Source: Streptomyces olivochromogenes (GTDB taxonomy: Bacteria > Actinomycetota > Actinomycetes > Streptomycetales > Streptomycetaceae). Taken from it: a stretch of 64,000 nt of DNA. The position numbers and the translations under genes are program-made. The stretch spans positions 141,768 through 205,767 of the forward strand of contig NZ_KQ948467.1 of assembly GCF_001514115.1 (NCBI RefSeq), in the 5' to 3' direction. Positions 25,177-34,475 of this stretch are shown in pieces; position 1 is the first letter of the stretch; the number at the start of each line of letters is the position of its first letter. The notes under the pieces are model-generated. The model was not told the origin of the DNA, did no database searches, and saw nothing but the letters and a program-made list of their open reading frames with translations.

Positions 25177-26313
25177 TCATGGAGTGGTGCCCGCCGCACC
25201 ACCGTCCCGCGTCGGGGCGGAGGGGGGCGGAGGCGGCGCGTCGGGCGAGTCGCGGGCCGCCGCGGCGCCGGTGCGAAGGCGGCGGGCGGAGTAGCCGGAC
25301 AGACCGACAGCCACGAGCAGGGTGCCGCCGTAGAACAGCGGAATCGTCCAGAAGCCCGCGCCCATCTGACCGATGCCCGTGAGGCCGACGGCCAGGACGG
25401 CGACGGCGACGACGGTGCCCATGGCGTTGGGGCGGCCGGGTCTGATCGCGGTGGAGCCGAGGAGGGCGGCGGCAAAGGCGGGCAGCAGGTAGTCGAGGCC
25501 GACGCTGGGGTTGCCGATCTGCTGCTGGGCCGCGAGCAGGACGCCCGCGAGGCCGACGATCAGTCCCGACGCGGTGAACGCGTAGACGGAGTACCTCCGT
25601 GTCGGGATGCCGATGAGGTCCGCGGCGCGCCGGTTCGCACCGATGACGTACAGGTACCGGCCGAGCGGCAGCCGTTCCAGCACCAGCCACAGCGCGACGG
25701 CGAGACCGAGCACGTAGAAGGCGGGGACGGGAAGGCCGAGGAACATCGAGTCGTAGAGGTCGGTGAAGGCGAGGGGGAGGCCCTGCGGGCCGGGGACGAT
25801 CCGACCACCGTCGGTGATCCAGCCGGTCACGGCGTACAGCATGCTGCCGGTCCCGAGAGTGGCGATGAAGGAGTTGATCCGGCCGAACTCGACGATGACG
25901 CCGTTGAGGATGCCCACGACCGCCCCACCCGAGATCACCGCGAGGCAGGCGAGTGGCCAGGGCCAGCCGTTGTTGACGACGAGCTGCATCACCATGACGT
26001 GCGCAAGGCCGAGGCCGTAGCCGAGGGAGAGGTCGAAGCGGCCCGTCACGATGGGGACCATGGCGGCGAGTGCGAGGACGGCCGGGATCGACTGGGTGGA
26101 CAGGATCGCGTCGACGGTGTCCAGCGTGGGGAAGGTGCGCGGCAGGGTGAGGGAGAAGATCAGGAAGAGCAGGGCCGTGAGCGCCAGCAGGCCGTACCTG
26201 CCGATGAGGTGACCGCCTGGTCCGCGAGCTGCCCGTGGCCCGCCCGGTCGGCCGAGGCGGCGCAGCGGCCTCGGCCGCTGCGGCCGGGGTCGGGGTGGGG
26301 AGGAGTCCGTCAT
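25177..26313 (-). CDS. Sugar ABC transporter permease (RbsC/XylH type)
   Basis: Predicted 378 aa from ATG 26313. After a basic, Pro/Arg-rich tail of 35 residues there are about nine to ten hydrophobic segments. VTGRFDLSLGYGLGLAHVMVMQL and GILNGVIVEFGRINSFIATLGTGSMLYA match the conserved BPD_transp_2 signature (the usual GIDLSVG and NG-LV--G-I-PFI-TLG). It forms the membrane channel for sugar import. The start overlaps the ATPase stop by 4 nt (ATGA). Confidence 0.94.
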   Translation of the reverse strand: MTDSSPPRPRPQRPRPLRRLGRPGGPRAARGPGGHLIGRYGLLALTALLFLIFSLTLPRTFPTLDTVDAILSTQSIPAVLALAAMVPIVTGRFDLSLGYGLGLAHVMVMQLVVNNGWPWPLACLAVISGGAVVGILNGVIVEFGRINSFIATLGTGSMLYAVTGWITDGGRIVPGPQGLPLAFTDLYDSMFLGLPVPAFYVLGLAVALWLVLERLPLGRYLYVIGANRRAADLIGIPTRRYSVYAFTASGLIVGLAGVLLAAQQQIGNPSVGLDYLLPAFAAALLGSTAIRPGRPNAMGTVVAVAVLAVGLTGIGQMGAGFWTIPLFYGGTLLVAVGLSGYSARRLRTGAAAARDSPDAPPPPPSAPTRDGGAAGTTP

Positions 26314-27941
26314 GGGTGGGTCGCGGTTCCGGACAGGGGCATGGCCGACGCCGCCCGGGTGAGCCCGGCGACGGTGAGGTCCGGACCGCTCAGCTCGGCC
26401 GTCACGGACCCGCGGACGAAGACCAGGGCGCGTCGGCACACGCCCGCGACCTCCTCGAAGTCGGTGGAGATCAGCAGGACCGCGAGGCCGGCGGCCAGCC
26501 CGTCGTCGAGCAGGCGGTAGACCGCGGCCTTGGCGCCGACGTCCACGCTCGCGGTCGGCTCCTCGAGGATCAGCAGGCGCAGGCCGACCCGGAGCCACCG
26601 GCCGATCACGACCTTCTGCTGGTTTCCGCCGGACAGGGTGGCGAGGGGAGCCTCGCTGTCCTGGGGCCGCACCGAGAGCCGTTCGATCAAACCGGCCGCC
26701 TCGGCACGTTCGCGGCGGGGACTGATCCAGCCCAGCGCCGACAGACCGCCCGCGCCGGGGTTGGCCAGGAGGTTCTCGCGTACCGTCAGCTCGGCGGCGC
26801 ACCCCTCCCGCTGTCTGTCGCCGCTCACGAAGCCCACCCCGAGGCCGACGGCGTCGGCGACCGTACGCGGGCTGTACGGCTGACCGCCGAGCAGGACGCG
26901 CCCGTCGAGGAGGGCCCGGGAGCCGGCGAGGGCTCGGCCCAGGTTCATGTGCCCGGCGCCCGAGAGCCCGACCAGGCCCAGGATTTCCCCGGGCCCGAGG
27001 TCCAGGCTGACGGGTCCCGCGCCGGCGGTCCGTACGCCGTCGAGGGTCAGGACGGCCGGGCCGTCGGCCGGAACCGTGGCGGGCCGGTAGCCGGCCAGTT
27101 CCTCACCGACGATGTCGTGCACCAGACGGGCGGGGCCCCGGCCCGCCAGCGGGCCGTGGCTGACGAGGCGGCCGTCGCGCAGCACGGCGAAGGTGTCGGC
27201 GACCTTGTACACCTCGTCCAGCCGGTGGCTGACGTAGAGAATGCCGTGCCCCTGGTCGCGCAGGGCGTGGAGCACGCGGAAGAGCCGGGCGCAGTCCGCG
27301 GCGGGGAGTCGGGCGGTGGGCTCGTCCAGGACGATGAGCTTCGCGTGTGCCGCCAGGGCACGGGCGAAGGCGACCAGCGAGCGCTCGGCGGGGGAGAGCC
27401 GGGCGATCGGCGCGTCGGGGTCGAGATGTCCGGCGACGATTTTCAGGGCGTCGGCGCAGCGCTCCCGGGTCCGCCTCCAGGAAATCAGGCCGGCGCGTCG
27501 GGGATACCCGATGCTCAGGGCGATGCTCTCGGCGACCGTCATCCACTCCACGAGACCGAGGTCCTGGTGGATGAAGGACATGCTGCGGGAGGCGGCATGA
27601 CTTCCGAGCGGGTGCCCGTCCACCGTGATCTGTCCCGCATCGGCGTGGTGGACGCCGGCGAGCACCTTGATGAGTGTGGACTTTCCGGCACCGTTGGGCC
27701 CCAGGAGGGCGAGGACGCTGCCGACGTGGACATCGAGGTCGACCCCGGCCAGTGCGAGGGTCCCGCCGAACCGTTTGCCGAGCCCGCGGATGCGGACCAG
27801 GGGAGTCGCCCCCAAGGGCGGGACGTCCTTCGGGGAAGTGTCGGGAGCGTCATGCACGGACATCTCCGAGGGGTCGTCTGGCGAGTTCTGCCCGACCTTC
27901 ATCGTCGTCATCAACGGGGCGAATCTGAGTATTTCAGACAT
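26310..27941 (-). CDS. Sugar ABC transporter ATPase with two nucleotide-binding domains (RbsA/XylG type)
   Basis: Predicted 543 aa. Domain 1 (about 48-280) has Walker A GPNGAGKST at 81-89 and Walker B LIVLDEPTA, but its signature reads LSPAER where RbsA-like proteins have LSVAQQQ or LSGGQ. Domain 2 (about 295-530) has the family's usual degenerate Walker A (GLSGAGHMNL) and an intact LSGGNQQKVVIGRWL. One ATP site is therefore expected to be fully active. Start is uncertain: ATG 27941 is the longest; ATG 27911 and 27857 are alternatives, none with a good ribosome-binding site. It is the first gene of the importer operon. Confidence 0.93.
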   Translation of the reverse strand: MSEILRFAPLMTTMKVGQNSPDDPSEMSVHDAPDTSPKDVPPLGATPLVRIRGLGKRFGGTLALAGVDLDVHVGSVLALLGPNGAGKSTLIKVLAGVHHADAGQITVDGHPLGSHAASRSMSFIHQDLGLVEWMTVAESIALSIGYPRRAGLISWRRTRERCADALKIVAGHLDPDAPIARLSPAERSLVAFARALAAHAKLIVLDEPTARLPAADCARLFRVLHALRDQGHGILYVSHRLDEVYKVADTFAVLRDGRLVSHGPLAGRGPARLVHDIVGEELAGYRPATVPADGPAVLTLDGVRTAGAGPVSLDLGPGEILGLVGLSGAGHMNLGRALAGSRALLDGRVLLGGQPYSPRTVADAVGLGVGFVSGDRQREGCAAELTVRENLLANPGAGGLSALGWISPRRERAEAAGLIERLSVRPQDSEAPLATLSGGNQQKVVIGRWLRVGLRLLILEEPTASVDVGAKAAVYRLLDDGLAAGLAVLLISTDFEEVAGVCRRALVFVRGSVTAELSGPDLTVAGLTRAASAMPLSGTATHP

Positions 27942-28056
27942 CCTGCCCGCTGCTGTGACTCCAGCGGGTCAGTGGGCCGACCGGGCGAGCCGCGTGTCCC
28001 GCGCTCGCCTCTCCCCTGTCCGACGGTCGCGTCCGCCGGACTGCGCACACGGTCCT

Positions 28057-30927
28057 TCAGGCGCCGTCGAGCCCGCATTCGGCCCAGATGACCTTGCCCT
28101 CGGGCAGATAGCGCGTACCCCAGCTCTGTGCCAGCTGCGCCACGAGGAACAGACCACGGCCGCCCTCGTCGGTACTGGCCGCCCGGCGCAGGTGCGGGGC
28201 GGTATTGCTGGCGTCGGAAACCTCGCAGATCAGGGTGCGGCCGTGGAGCAGCCGTACCCGGATGGGCCCGGCACCGTGGCGGATGGCGTTGGTCACCAGC
28301 TCGCTGAGCATCAGCTCGGCGGCGAACGCGGCCTCGTCGAGTCCCCAGTCGGCCAGTTGCCGCAGGGCGGCGGCGCGGACTTCACCGACCCGGGCCGGAT
28401 CGGCGGGCAGGTCCCAGACGGCGACCCGGTGAGAGTCCAGCGCGTGGGTGCGGGCGACGAGCAGGGCGATGTCGTCGCAGGGGTGAGCGGGCGCGACGGT
28501 TTCCAGGACCGTCTGACAGGTCTGCTCCGGTGTGTGCTCGGGGTGGGCCAGGGCACCGCGCAGCTGATCGAGGACCACGTCGACGTCACGGTGCCGGTCC
28601 TCGATGAGTCCGTCCGTGTAGAGGAGCAGTCGGCTGCCCTCGGGGAGGTGGATCTCGACGGTTTCGAAGGGCAGGCCGCCCAGGCCGAGAGGGGGCCCGG
28701 CGGGCAGGTCGGGGAACGACACCGTGCCGTCGGGCAGCACCAGCGCGGGCGGAGGGTGGCCGGCCCGGGCCATGGCGCACTGCTGCGAGGTCGGGTCGTA
28801 GATGACGTAGAGGCAGGTGGCGCCGATGACACCGGCACCGGCGGCGGGTTCCTCCCGGTCCAGGCGTCCCACGAGGTTGTCGAGGTGGGTGAGGACTTCG
28901 TCCGGGGGAAAGTCGAGTTCGGCGAAGCTGCGCGCGGCGGTGCGCAACTGGCCCATGGTGGCGGCCGAGAGCATGCCGTGGCCGACGACGTCCCCGACGA
29001 AGAGGCCGATACGGGTGCCGGAGAGGGGGATGACGTCGTACCAGTCTCCGCCCACGTCGGATTCGGCGGGCAGATAGCGATGAGCGATCTCCACGGCGTC
29101 CTGGTCGGGCAGATCGTGCGGCAGCAGGCTGCGCTGGAGGGTGAGGACCATGGTGCGTTCGCGCGTGTAGCGCCGGGCGTTGTCGATGGACAGCGCGGCG
29201 CGGTTGGCGAGTTCCAGTCCCAGCGAGCGGTCGTCGTCACCGAAGGGGGCGGGGTCCCGCGCACGGTAGAAGCTGGCGATGCCCAGGATCACGCCGCGGG
29301 CCACCAGGGGGACCGCGATGAGGGAGTGGACCTGGGTGAGCAGCCGTTCGGTGTGCTCGGGGTCCTGGGCGAGCCAGCCCGCAGCGGCCTTCAGATCCGG
29401 TTCCAGCACTGCCTGCCCGCTGGTCAGACAGCGTATCTGCGGCGTGGTCGGGCCGAAGTCGACCTGCTTGCCGACCGGGCTGAAGGGAAGGTCGTCGCGG
29501 ATCCCGTGCACCACCGTGCGGTGCAGGTCGGTGCGGGGGTCGGCGGACTCCTCGCCACGCAGTACGGCCTCGGGCAGGTCGATGGTGACGAAGTCGGCCA
29601 GTCGTGGCACCGCCGTCTCGGCGAGTTCCTGGGCGGTACGGCGCACGTCCAGCGTGGTACCTATCCGGGCGCTGGCCTCGGACAGCAGCTCCAGGCGGCG
29701 GCGCGCGGCCAGGGCGTACGTTCCCACACGCGGTTCCCCCACCATCACGAGCCCTCTCGTCCGGGGCGGGGCGTCGGGGTGATCGTCCGCCATGCCACCC
29801 CTGCCGAAGCCGAACGGGCCGTAGGCGATGTCGGGAAGGTGCCTGGACAGCGCGGCGACGGACAGACGCCCGGGGGCCGCGGTGGCCGGAACGAACCGGG
29901 GCGGCCGGACGGCAGTGGCCACGGCGAGCCGACCGGAGAAGCCCGGCGGTACGTCGACCGGGGTCGGGACGGCGAGGGGTTCTCGCGGTGCGGGGCCGGG
30001 GAGGACGGCCTCGATGGCAACGCCTTCCACACCTGAGCCACTTCTCATCGGACGGCTCACGAGAGTGACCCGCCGACCGTCGAACAGGGATACGACGGCG
30101 GCGGCCCGCTGCCCGTGCGAGATCAACTCCGCGGCCTTCTCCGTGAGGAGCGCCCGGTCGTGGGGGTGCAGTCCGAGGGCCAGTTCGTCCACGCCCATGG
30201 TGTGGTGAAGGCCGACGGAGGCCGCGGCTCCGGTGTCCAGGTACGCCCGCAACAGAGCGCGCTCACGCGCGGAACTCTGCCCCAGCAGCCGCCGCTCGAT
30301 GGCCTGGGCCGCCTTGCGTATCGTGATCGCCAGTCCCGGGTCTTCGGTGCTGCGCGGATAGCCGAAGCACAGGACGCCCTCGATACGGCCGCTGAGCGGA
30401 TCGCGGACGGGAAGCGCGCGGCAGGCGCTTCGCTGGGAGCGCTCGGCGAAGTGCTCGGCACCGTGAACCCGGATGAGTTGCCGCTCCGCCAGTGCGAGAC
30501 CGATGCCGTTGGTACCCGCGACCCGCTCGGCGAACACGAATCCCGGAACGCGCTGAAACGCAGGAAGACTCCTGGCCAGCGACGCCTCGCCGAAGCGGCG
30601 CAGGAGGACCGTGCCGCTCGCATCGGCTACGGAGATGTTCATCTTGCTGCCGGCGAACCTGGCCTGCAGCCGGTCGAGCACGGGGACGGCCGCGCGGACG
30701 ATCCGTGCGTCCCGGTCGAAATCATCCCGGAAGGGCAGGTCGGCCTGGTCCGGCGAGAGGCCGAGGGAGCGGCTGCGCTGCCACGAACTCAGGATCGATG
30801 TGCGCACACCCGCCTCGACGGGCTCACCCTGAAGAAACCGCTCACGGGAACGGGCAGGCCCTGTGCCGCCTGTCGCGTGCCCTGTCGGCATCGGTTTCCG
30901 GCCGGTCAGAACCACGCTGCGCCTCAC
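28057..30927 (-). CDS. GAF-GAF-PP2C-HATPase regulatory protein (SpoIIE-type phosphatase fused to anti-sigma-like ATPase)
   Basis: Predicted 956 aa from GTG 30927; ATG 30891 (944 aa) is equally possible and neither has a clear ribosome site. The first 230 residues look like the sensory half of AcoR-type activators: VRTSILSSWQRSRSLGLSP, a GAF region, then FAERVAGTNGIGLALAERQ and YPRSTEDPGLAITIRKAAQAIE. A second GAF is at about 410-590, a SpoIIE PP2C domain at about 600-810 (GGDWYDVIPL, VGDVVGHGMLSAATM, YTDGLIEDR), and a GHKL ATPase at about 820-950 (LSELVTNAIRHG, DEGGRGLFLVAQLAQ). A protein with both phosphatase and kinase-type domains could switch the phosphorylation of an anti-anti-sigma factor both ways. 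Confidence 0.93.
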   Translation of the reverse strand: MRRSVVLTGRKPMPTGHATGGTGPARSRERFLQGEPVEAGVRTSILSSWQRSRSLGLSPDQADLPFRDDFDRDARIVRAAVPVLDRLQARFAGSKMNISVADASGTVLLRRFGEASLARSLPAFQRVPGFVFAERVAGTNGIGLALAERQLIRVHGAEHFAERSQRSACRALPVRDPLSGRIEGVLCFGYPRSTEDPGLAITIRKAAQAIERRLLGQSSARERALLRAYLDTGAAASVGLHHTMGVDELALGLHPHDRALLTEKAAELISHGQRAAAVVSLFDGRRVTLVSRPMRSGSGVEGVAIEAVLPGPAPREPLAVPTPVDVPPGFSGRLAVATAVRPPRFVPATAAPGRLSVAALSRHLPDIAYGPFGFGRGGMADDHPDAPPRTRGLVMVGEPRVGTYALAARRRLELLSEASARIGTTLDVRRTAQELAETAVPRLADFVTIDLPEAVLRGEESADPRTDLHRTVVHGIRDDLPFSPVGKQVDFGPTTPQIRCLTSGQAVLEPDLKAAAGWLAQDPEHTERLLTQVHSLIAVPLVARGVILGIASFYRARDPAPFGDDDRSLGLELANRAALSIDNARRYTRERTMVLTLQRSLLPHDLPDQDAVEIAHRYLPAESDVGGDWYDVIPLSGTRIGLFVGDVVGHGMLSAATMGQLRTAARSFAELDFPPDEVLTHLDNLVGRLDREEPAAGAGVIGATCLYVIYDPTSQQCAMARAGHPPPALVLPDGTVSFPDLPAGPPLGLGGLPFETVEIHLPEGSRLLLYTDGLIEDRHRDVDVVLDQLRGALAHPEHTPEQTCQTVLETVAPAHPCDDIALLVARTHALDSHRVAVWDLPADPARVGEVRAAALRQLADWGLDEAAFAAELMLSELVTNAIRHGAGPIRVRLLHGRTLICEVSDASNTAPHLRRAASTDEGGRGLFLVAQLAQSWGTRYLPEGKVIWAECGLDGA

Positions 30928-30966
30928 TCGCGTCTTCGACAGTCCATTCGTCGAAAATCACCTGCT

Positions 30967-31206
30967 ATGCACGAGAATACCGAGAATACGGTTATCGGGG
31001 ATATTGGCCACGGTTCATGGTGGCTCGCACGCGGCATGACCGTACGGGGTTGTGTCGGAGGCGCGGACGGGATGGTGTCCCTCGTGGACCAGGACACCGA
31101 GGATGTGGACACCGTGTCCTACACACCGACGGCACCCGAGTGGGCCAGGCACATCACTCGTCTGCCTTTCCATGAGCGCGCGTGCGGCGCAGCCGGGGCA
31201 GGCTGA
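30967..31206 (+). CDS. Small hypothetical protein
   Basis: Predicted 79 aa from ATG 30967, starting MHENTENTVIGDIGHGSWWLARG and ending LPFHERACGAAGAG. The section VSLVDQDTEDVDTVSYTPTAPEWARHI is loosely like the C-terminal half of DUF397 proteins (D-x-x-DP--V--FTPAEW-AF). Third codon positions are moderately GC-rich, weaker over the first 20 codons. It is divergent from the large phosphatase gene by only 39 bp. No clear ribosome-binding site. It may be a real small gene; function unknown. Confidence 0.5.
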   Translation: MHENTENTVIGDIGHGSWWLARGMTVRGCVGGADGMVSLVDQDTEDVDTVSYTPTAPEWARHITRLPFHERACGAAGAG

Positions 31207-31269
31207 CGTACATCCCGCCGTCCTCCGAAGGTGAACAGTCATCGCGATGAAGGAGGTGCTCCTCGCATC

Positions 31270-31983
31270 GTGAACACCGTGCAGAAGGTCGCCCTCGTCA
31301 CCGGCGCTTCGCAAGGCATCGGCGCCGCCCTCGTCACCGCCTACCGCGAGCTCGGCTACGGGGTCGTGGCGATCTCCCGCTCCATCGGCGATTTCAGCGA
31401 CCCCGAGGTGCTGGCCGTGCGGGCCGATGTGGCCGAGCCGGGCGTCGGCGCTCGCATCGTCGAAGCGGCTCTCGGGCGGTTCGGCAGGATCGACACGCTG
31501 ATCAACAACGCCGGAATCTTCATCGCCAAGCCGTTCACCGAATACACCGACGAGGACTACGACGCCGTGGCCGGGGTGAACCTGCGCGGCTTCTTCGAGG
31601 TCTCCCGCAGCGCCGTCGCCGCCATGCTCTCCCGGGCCGGTGGCGGCCACCTGGTGAACATCTCGACCACCCTGGTCGACCACGCCGACTCGCGGGTGCC
31701 CGCAGCGCTCGCGTCGCTGACCAAAGGTGGGCTGAACGCGGTCACCAAGGCGCTGGCGATCGAGTACGCGTCCTGCGGCATCCGGGTCAACACCGTCGCG
31801 CTCGGCACCGTCCGCACCCCGATGCACCCGACCACGGAGTACGAGGCTCTCGCCGCGTTGCAGCCGATCGGCAGGGTGGGCGAGATCGACGACGTGGTCG
31901 ACGCGATCCTGTACCTCGAAAGCGCCTCGTTCGTCACCGGGGAGATCCTGCACGTCGACGGGGGCCAGAGCGCGGGGCGCTGA
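31270..31983 (+). CDS. Short-chain dehydrogenase/reductase lacking the catalytic Tyr
   Basis: Predicted 237 aa from GTG 31270, with AGGAGGTG upstream at a slightly long distance; GTG 31231 would add 13 residues. The Rossmann nucleotide site is normal (VALVTGASQGIGAAL, LINNAGIF). The active-site region reads VNISTTLVDHADSRVPAALASLTKGGLNAV: Lys is kept but the position four residues before it, normally Tyr, is Ala. The C-terminus is standard (FVTGEILHVDGGQSAG). Either the family uses another residue or it binds cofactor without classical catalysis. Its gene stands alone before the glycan locus. Confidence 0.9.
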   Translation: MNTVQKVALVTGASQGIGAALVTAYRELGYGVVAISRSIGDFSDPEVLAVRADVAEPGVGARIVEAALGRFGRIDTLINNAGIFIAKPFTEYTDEDYDAVAGVNLRGFFEVSRSAVAAMLSRAGGGHLVNISTTLVDHADSRVPAALASLTKGGLNAVTKALAIEYASCGIRVNTVALGTVRTPMHPTTEYEALAALQPIGRVGEIDDVVDAILYLESASFVTGEILHVDGGQSAGR

Positions 31984-32060
31984 GCGGCGGTGTGCCGGGC
32001 CCCTGCCGGCACATGTTCCTGCGATTTCCGCTACGTCAACAACCGGTGACGGCCGGTTCA

Positions 32061-32113
32061 CGAAATACTTTCGGAAACGTGACGGTGACACAACGGCGTC
32101 GCGTCCCAATACT
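32061..32113 (+). promoter_or_regulatory. Promoter and CGAAA-N3-TTTCG operator of the secreted glycan-active enzyme
   Basis: The palindrome CGAAATACTTTCG occupies 32061-32073. It is followed by a -35 GTGACA (32085-32090) and a -10 AATACT (32108-32113) spaced by 17 bp. The same 13-bp palindrome with two changes at its centre occurs twice upstream of the sugar importer at 41.4 kb. The LacI protein encoded at 34.5-35.5 kb is the likely binder. The leader before the start codon is about 120 nt. Confidence 0.6.
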
Positions 32114-32242
32114 GTCTCCCACCGGCTCACGTCTCATTGAGTGGAATGTGCATCCGTGAGCAATCGGGGCTGTCGGCCTCGCACTCCGTCAATCGGCAGT
32201 TCTCGACAGGGACTTCGTGCCGATCCGTCCAGGGGAATTGTA

Positions 32243-34432
32243 TTGATAAAGAAATTGGCACGGAAGGCTCTCGCGTCGGCGACAGCCGTCGGCGTCGGCC
32301 TGGCGTTCGTCATCGCCTCCGCGGCGAACGCGTCGGCATATCAGCCGAGCTCGTCGAACTTGTATGTGGCGGACAATCCCGCCGCGTGCAACAAGAACCC
32401 CTGCGTTCTGTACCCGAAGTCGGCCCAGCTTCCGAGCGGCCGGATCGTGGCGGCGTTCGAGAACGATCAGACCGCCCCGGTGGGCCAGACGATGCCGGTC
32501 TACAAGAGTGACGACGAGGGGACGACGTGGCAGAAGCTGGCCGATGTCAAAGCACCGGCCTACCTGTCGAGTGACGCCAAGTACGCGAAGTACACGAGCA
32601 ATTGGACGAACCCGTATCTCTATGTGCTCCCACAGAATGTCGGAAACCTGAGCGCCGGCACGCTGCTTCTCGCGAGCGTGGTCTCGGGGGACGACTATTA
32701 CTACGAGGAGCAGAAGGCCGCCAATTCCAGTTGGACGCCGTCCAGTGACGGCGACCGAAAGGACGTGGCGCTCGCGCTGTACTCCAGCACCGACGACGGC
32801 GCGACCTGGAACATCGTCAACATCGTCGCCACCGGCGGCTGGCAGGGCGGCAGCGCGGGAAGCCTCGGGCGCGTCTCGACCGCCAACACCCACGCGCAGG
32901 TCGACCCGGTCTGGGAGCCGCACCTCGTCGCCCGGAACGGCCAACTCGTCGCCTACTACTCGGACGAGAACGACTACCTCGGCTACGACGCCGGCACCGG
33001 TGTGCCGGTCCTCGACCCGGACAACGACACCGCGTCGGACTCGGGCGGCCAGGTCCTCGTGCACAGAACCTGGGACGGCAGCAGCACATCCTGGAGCGGA
33101 CCGGTCGTCGACGTCCCGGGTTCCACCGTGGACCGCGGCAACGGCAAGACGGAGATCGGCGGCGGCCGACCGGGCATGACGACGATCGCCCCGACCACCG
33201 ACGGCAAATGGCTCCTCACCTACGAGTACTGGGGCGGCGGGACGAACGTCCGATACAAGATCGCGGACGATCCCCTGAAGTTCTACGCAGCCGCCGACGC
33301 CCCGATCACCAACCTGCCCGTGCCCACCGGCGGACACACGCTGTCCACGGGCGGCAGCCCGGTGCTCCTCTCGATGCCGGACGGACGGATCGTCTACAAC
33401 GCGTCGGGCAGCGGAAACGTCTGGGTGAACGAGTCCGGTCTCAGCAACGGGTCCTGGAAGGAGTACCAGACACCGATCGCCGCCGGGTACAGCCGCACTC
33501 TCCAGTACGTCACGGGCACGGGACGCGTCCTCGTCCTCCAGGCATCCTGGAGCGGCGGAAGCGTGGGGCCCGTGCACTATGCCGAGGTCGACCTCGGCCG
33601 GTCCGACGGTGCCTACGACACCCTCGTCAACCGCCTGACCGGTCAGGTCCTCAGCCCCGACACTGGGAAGACGCAGGACGCGAACCTCACCGGAAACGTC
33701 CCCGACCTCGTCCTCAAGGCCCGCAGTGCCACGGACGACTCGCAGCGCTGGCATCTCACCGCAAAGGGCGCCAACGTGACCCTGCTCAACAAGACCGGCG
33801 GCCGCTCCGTCGCCATCTGGACCGGCAGCGCGACGGCCGGGCAGAAGCTGGCCCAGTGGGTCGACGACGGTGCCACCGACAAGCAGTGGACCCTGGTCTC
33901 CTCGTCGACCAGCGGGTACTACAAGATCCGCTCGGTCAAGAACACCAGCCTGTACATGAGCGGAGCGACCGCGGGCGGCGCCGTCACCGTGGCTGCGGCT
34001 ACCAGCGACGGCTCACAGGACTGGCAGCTGGTCCAGGACCCCGTGCCGACCGACGCGTCCTTCGCCCTGAAGGGCGCCAACTCCGGCCGCTGCCTCGACG
34101 TCCCGAACGGCCAGACAGGCGTGCAGGTCCAGATCTACGACTGCTCGGGCAACGCCAACCAGACCATCACCCAGACCGCGGCCGGCGAACTCCGCGTCTC
34201 CGGCAACTGCCTTGCCGCGAACAGTGACGGCACCACCGCGGGTACCAAGCTCATTCTCTGGGCCTGCAACGGGAAGTCCAGCCAGAAGTGGTGGTTCCGG
34301 CTGGACGGTTCCGTCGTCAACCGGTCCAACGGTCTAGCCATCGATGTGACCAACTGGGGGACGGCCAACGGCTCGCCCGTGGAACTGTGGACGGCCCTGG
34401 GCAACGCCACCCAGAGGTGGAGCCGGGGATAG
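32243..34432 (+). CDS. Secreted sialidase/BNR-like enzyme with two ricin-type lectin domains
   Basis: Predicted 729 aa from TTG 32243 with AGGGGA six bases upstream. A Sec signal covers about 1-33 (KKLARKALASATAVGVGLAF, then ASAANASA). A beta-propeller-like region spans about 40-455 and holds Asp-box motifs SDDEGTTW and STDDGATW, as in sialidases and GH93 arabinanases. The first beta-trefoil lies at about 460-598; the second (601-729) shows classical ricin QxW-type repeats (SQKWWF, TQRWSR). Export and lectin domains point to attack on an extracellular polysaccharide. The sugar cannot be named; arabinan is as likely as sialic acid. The LacI-type palindrome upstream and the nearby importer and GH3 suggest a common pathway. 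Confidence 0.9.
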   Translation: MIKKLARKALASATAVGVGLAFVIASAANASAYQPSSSNLYVADNPAACNKNPCVLYPKSAQLPSGRIVAAFENDQTAPVGQTMPVYKSDDEGTTWQKLADVKAPAYLSSDAKYAKYTSNWTNPYLYVLPQNVGNLSAGTLLLASVVSGDDYYYEEQKAANSSWTPSSDGDRKDVALALYSSTDDGATWNIVNIVATGGWQGGSAGSLGRVSTANTHAQVDPVWEPHLVARNGQLVAYYSDENDYLGYDAGTGVPVLDPDNDTASDSGGQVLVHRTWDGSSTSWSGPVVDVPGSTVDRGNGKTEIGGGRPGMTTIAPTTDGKWLLTYEYWGGGTNVRYKIADDPLKFYAAADAPITNLPVPTGGHTLSTGGSPVLLSMPDGRIVYNASGSGNVWVNESGLSNGSWKEYQTPIAAGYSRTLQYVTGTGRVLVLQASWSGGSVGPVHYAEVDLGRSDGAYDTLVNRLTGQVLSPDTGKTQDANLTGNVPDLVLKARSATDDSQRWHLTAKGANVTLLNKTGGRSVAIWTGSATAGQKLAQWVDDGATDKQWTLVSSSTSGYYKIRSVKNTSLYMSGATAGGAVTVAAATSDGSQDWQLVQDPVPTDASFALKGANSGRCLDVPNGQTGVQVQIYDCSGNANQTITQTAAGELRVSGNCLAANSDGTTAGTKLILWACNGKSSQKWWFRLDGSVVNRSNGLAIDVTNWGTANGSPVELWTALGNATQRWSRG

Positions 34433-34435
34433 CCG

Positions 34436-34470
34436 GTTCGGGCGGGGTGCGTGCCGCACCTCGCCCGAAC
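34436..34470. terminator. Bidirectional terminator between convergent genes
   Basis: A 16-bp stem with a 3-base loop: left arm GTTCGGGCGGGGTGCG (34436-34451), right arm CGCACCTCGCCCGAAC (34455-34470), one G-T wobble. It starts 3 bp after the secreted enzyme stop and ends 5 bp before the LacI stop, so it serves both convergent transcripts. Confidence 0.88.
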
Positions 34471-34475
34471 GGCTG

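Noticed and set aside
32243..34432. Calling the secreted enzyme a true exo-alpha-sialidase
   Set aside because: Asp boxes alone are shared by several propeller families, and no sialic-acid transport or catabolism genes are present.
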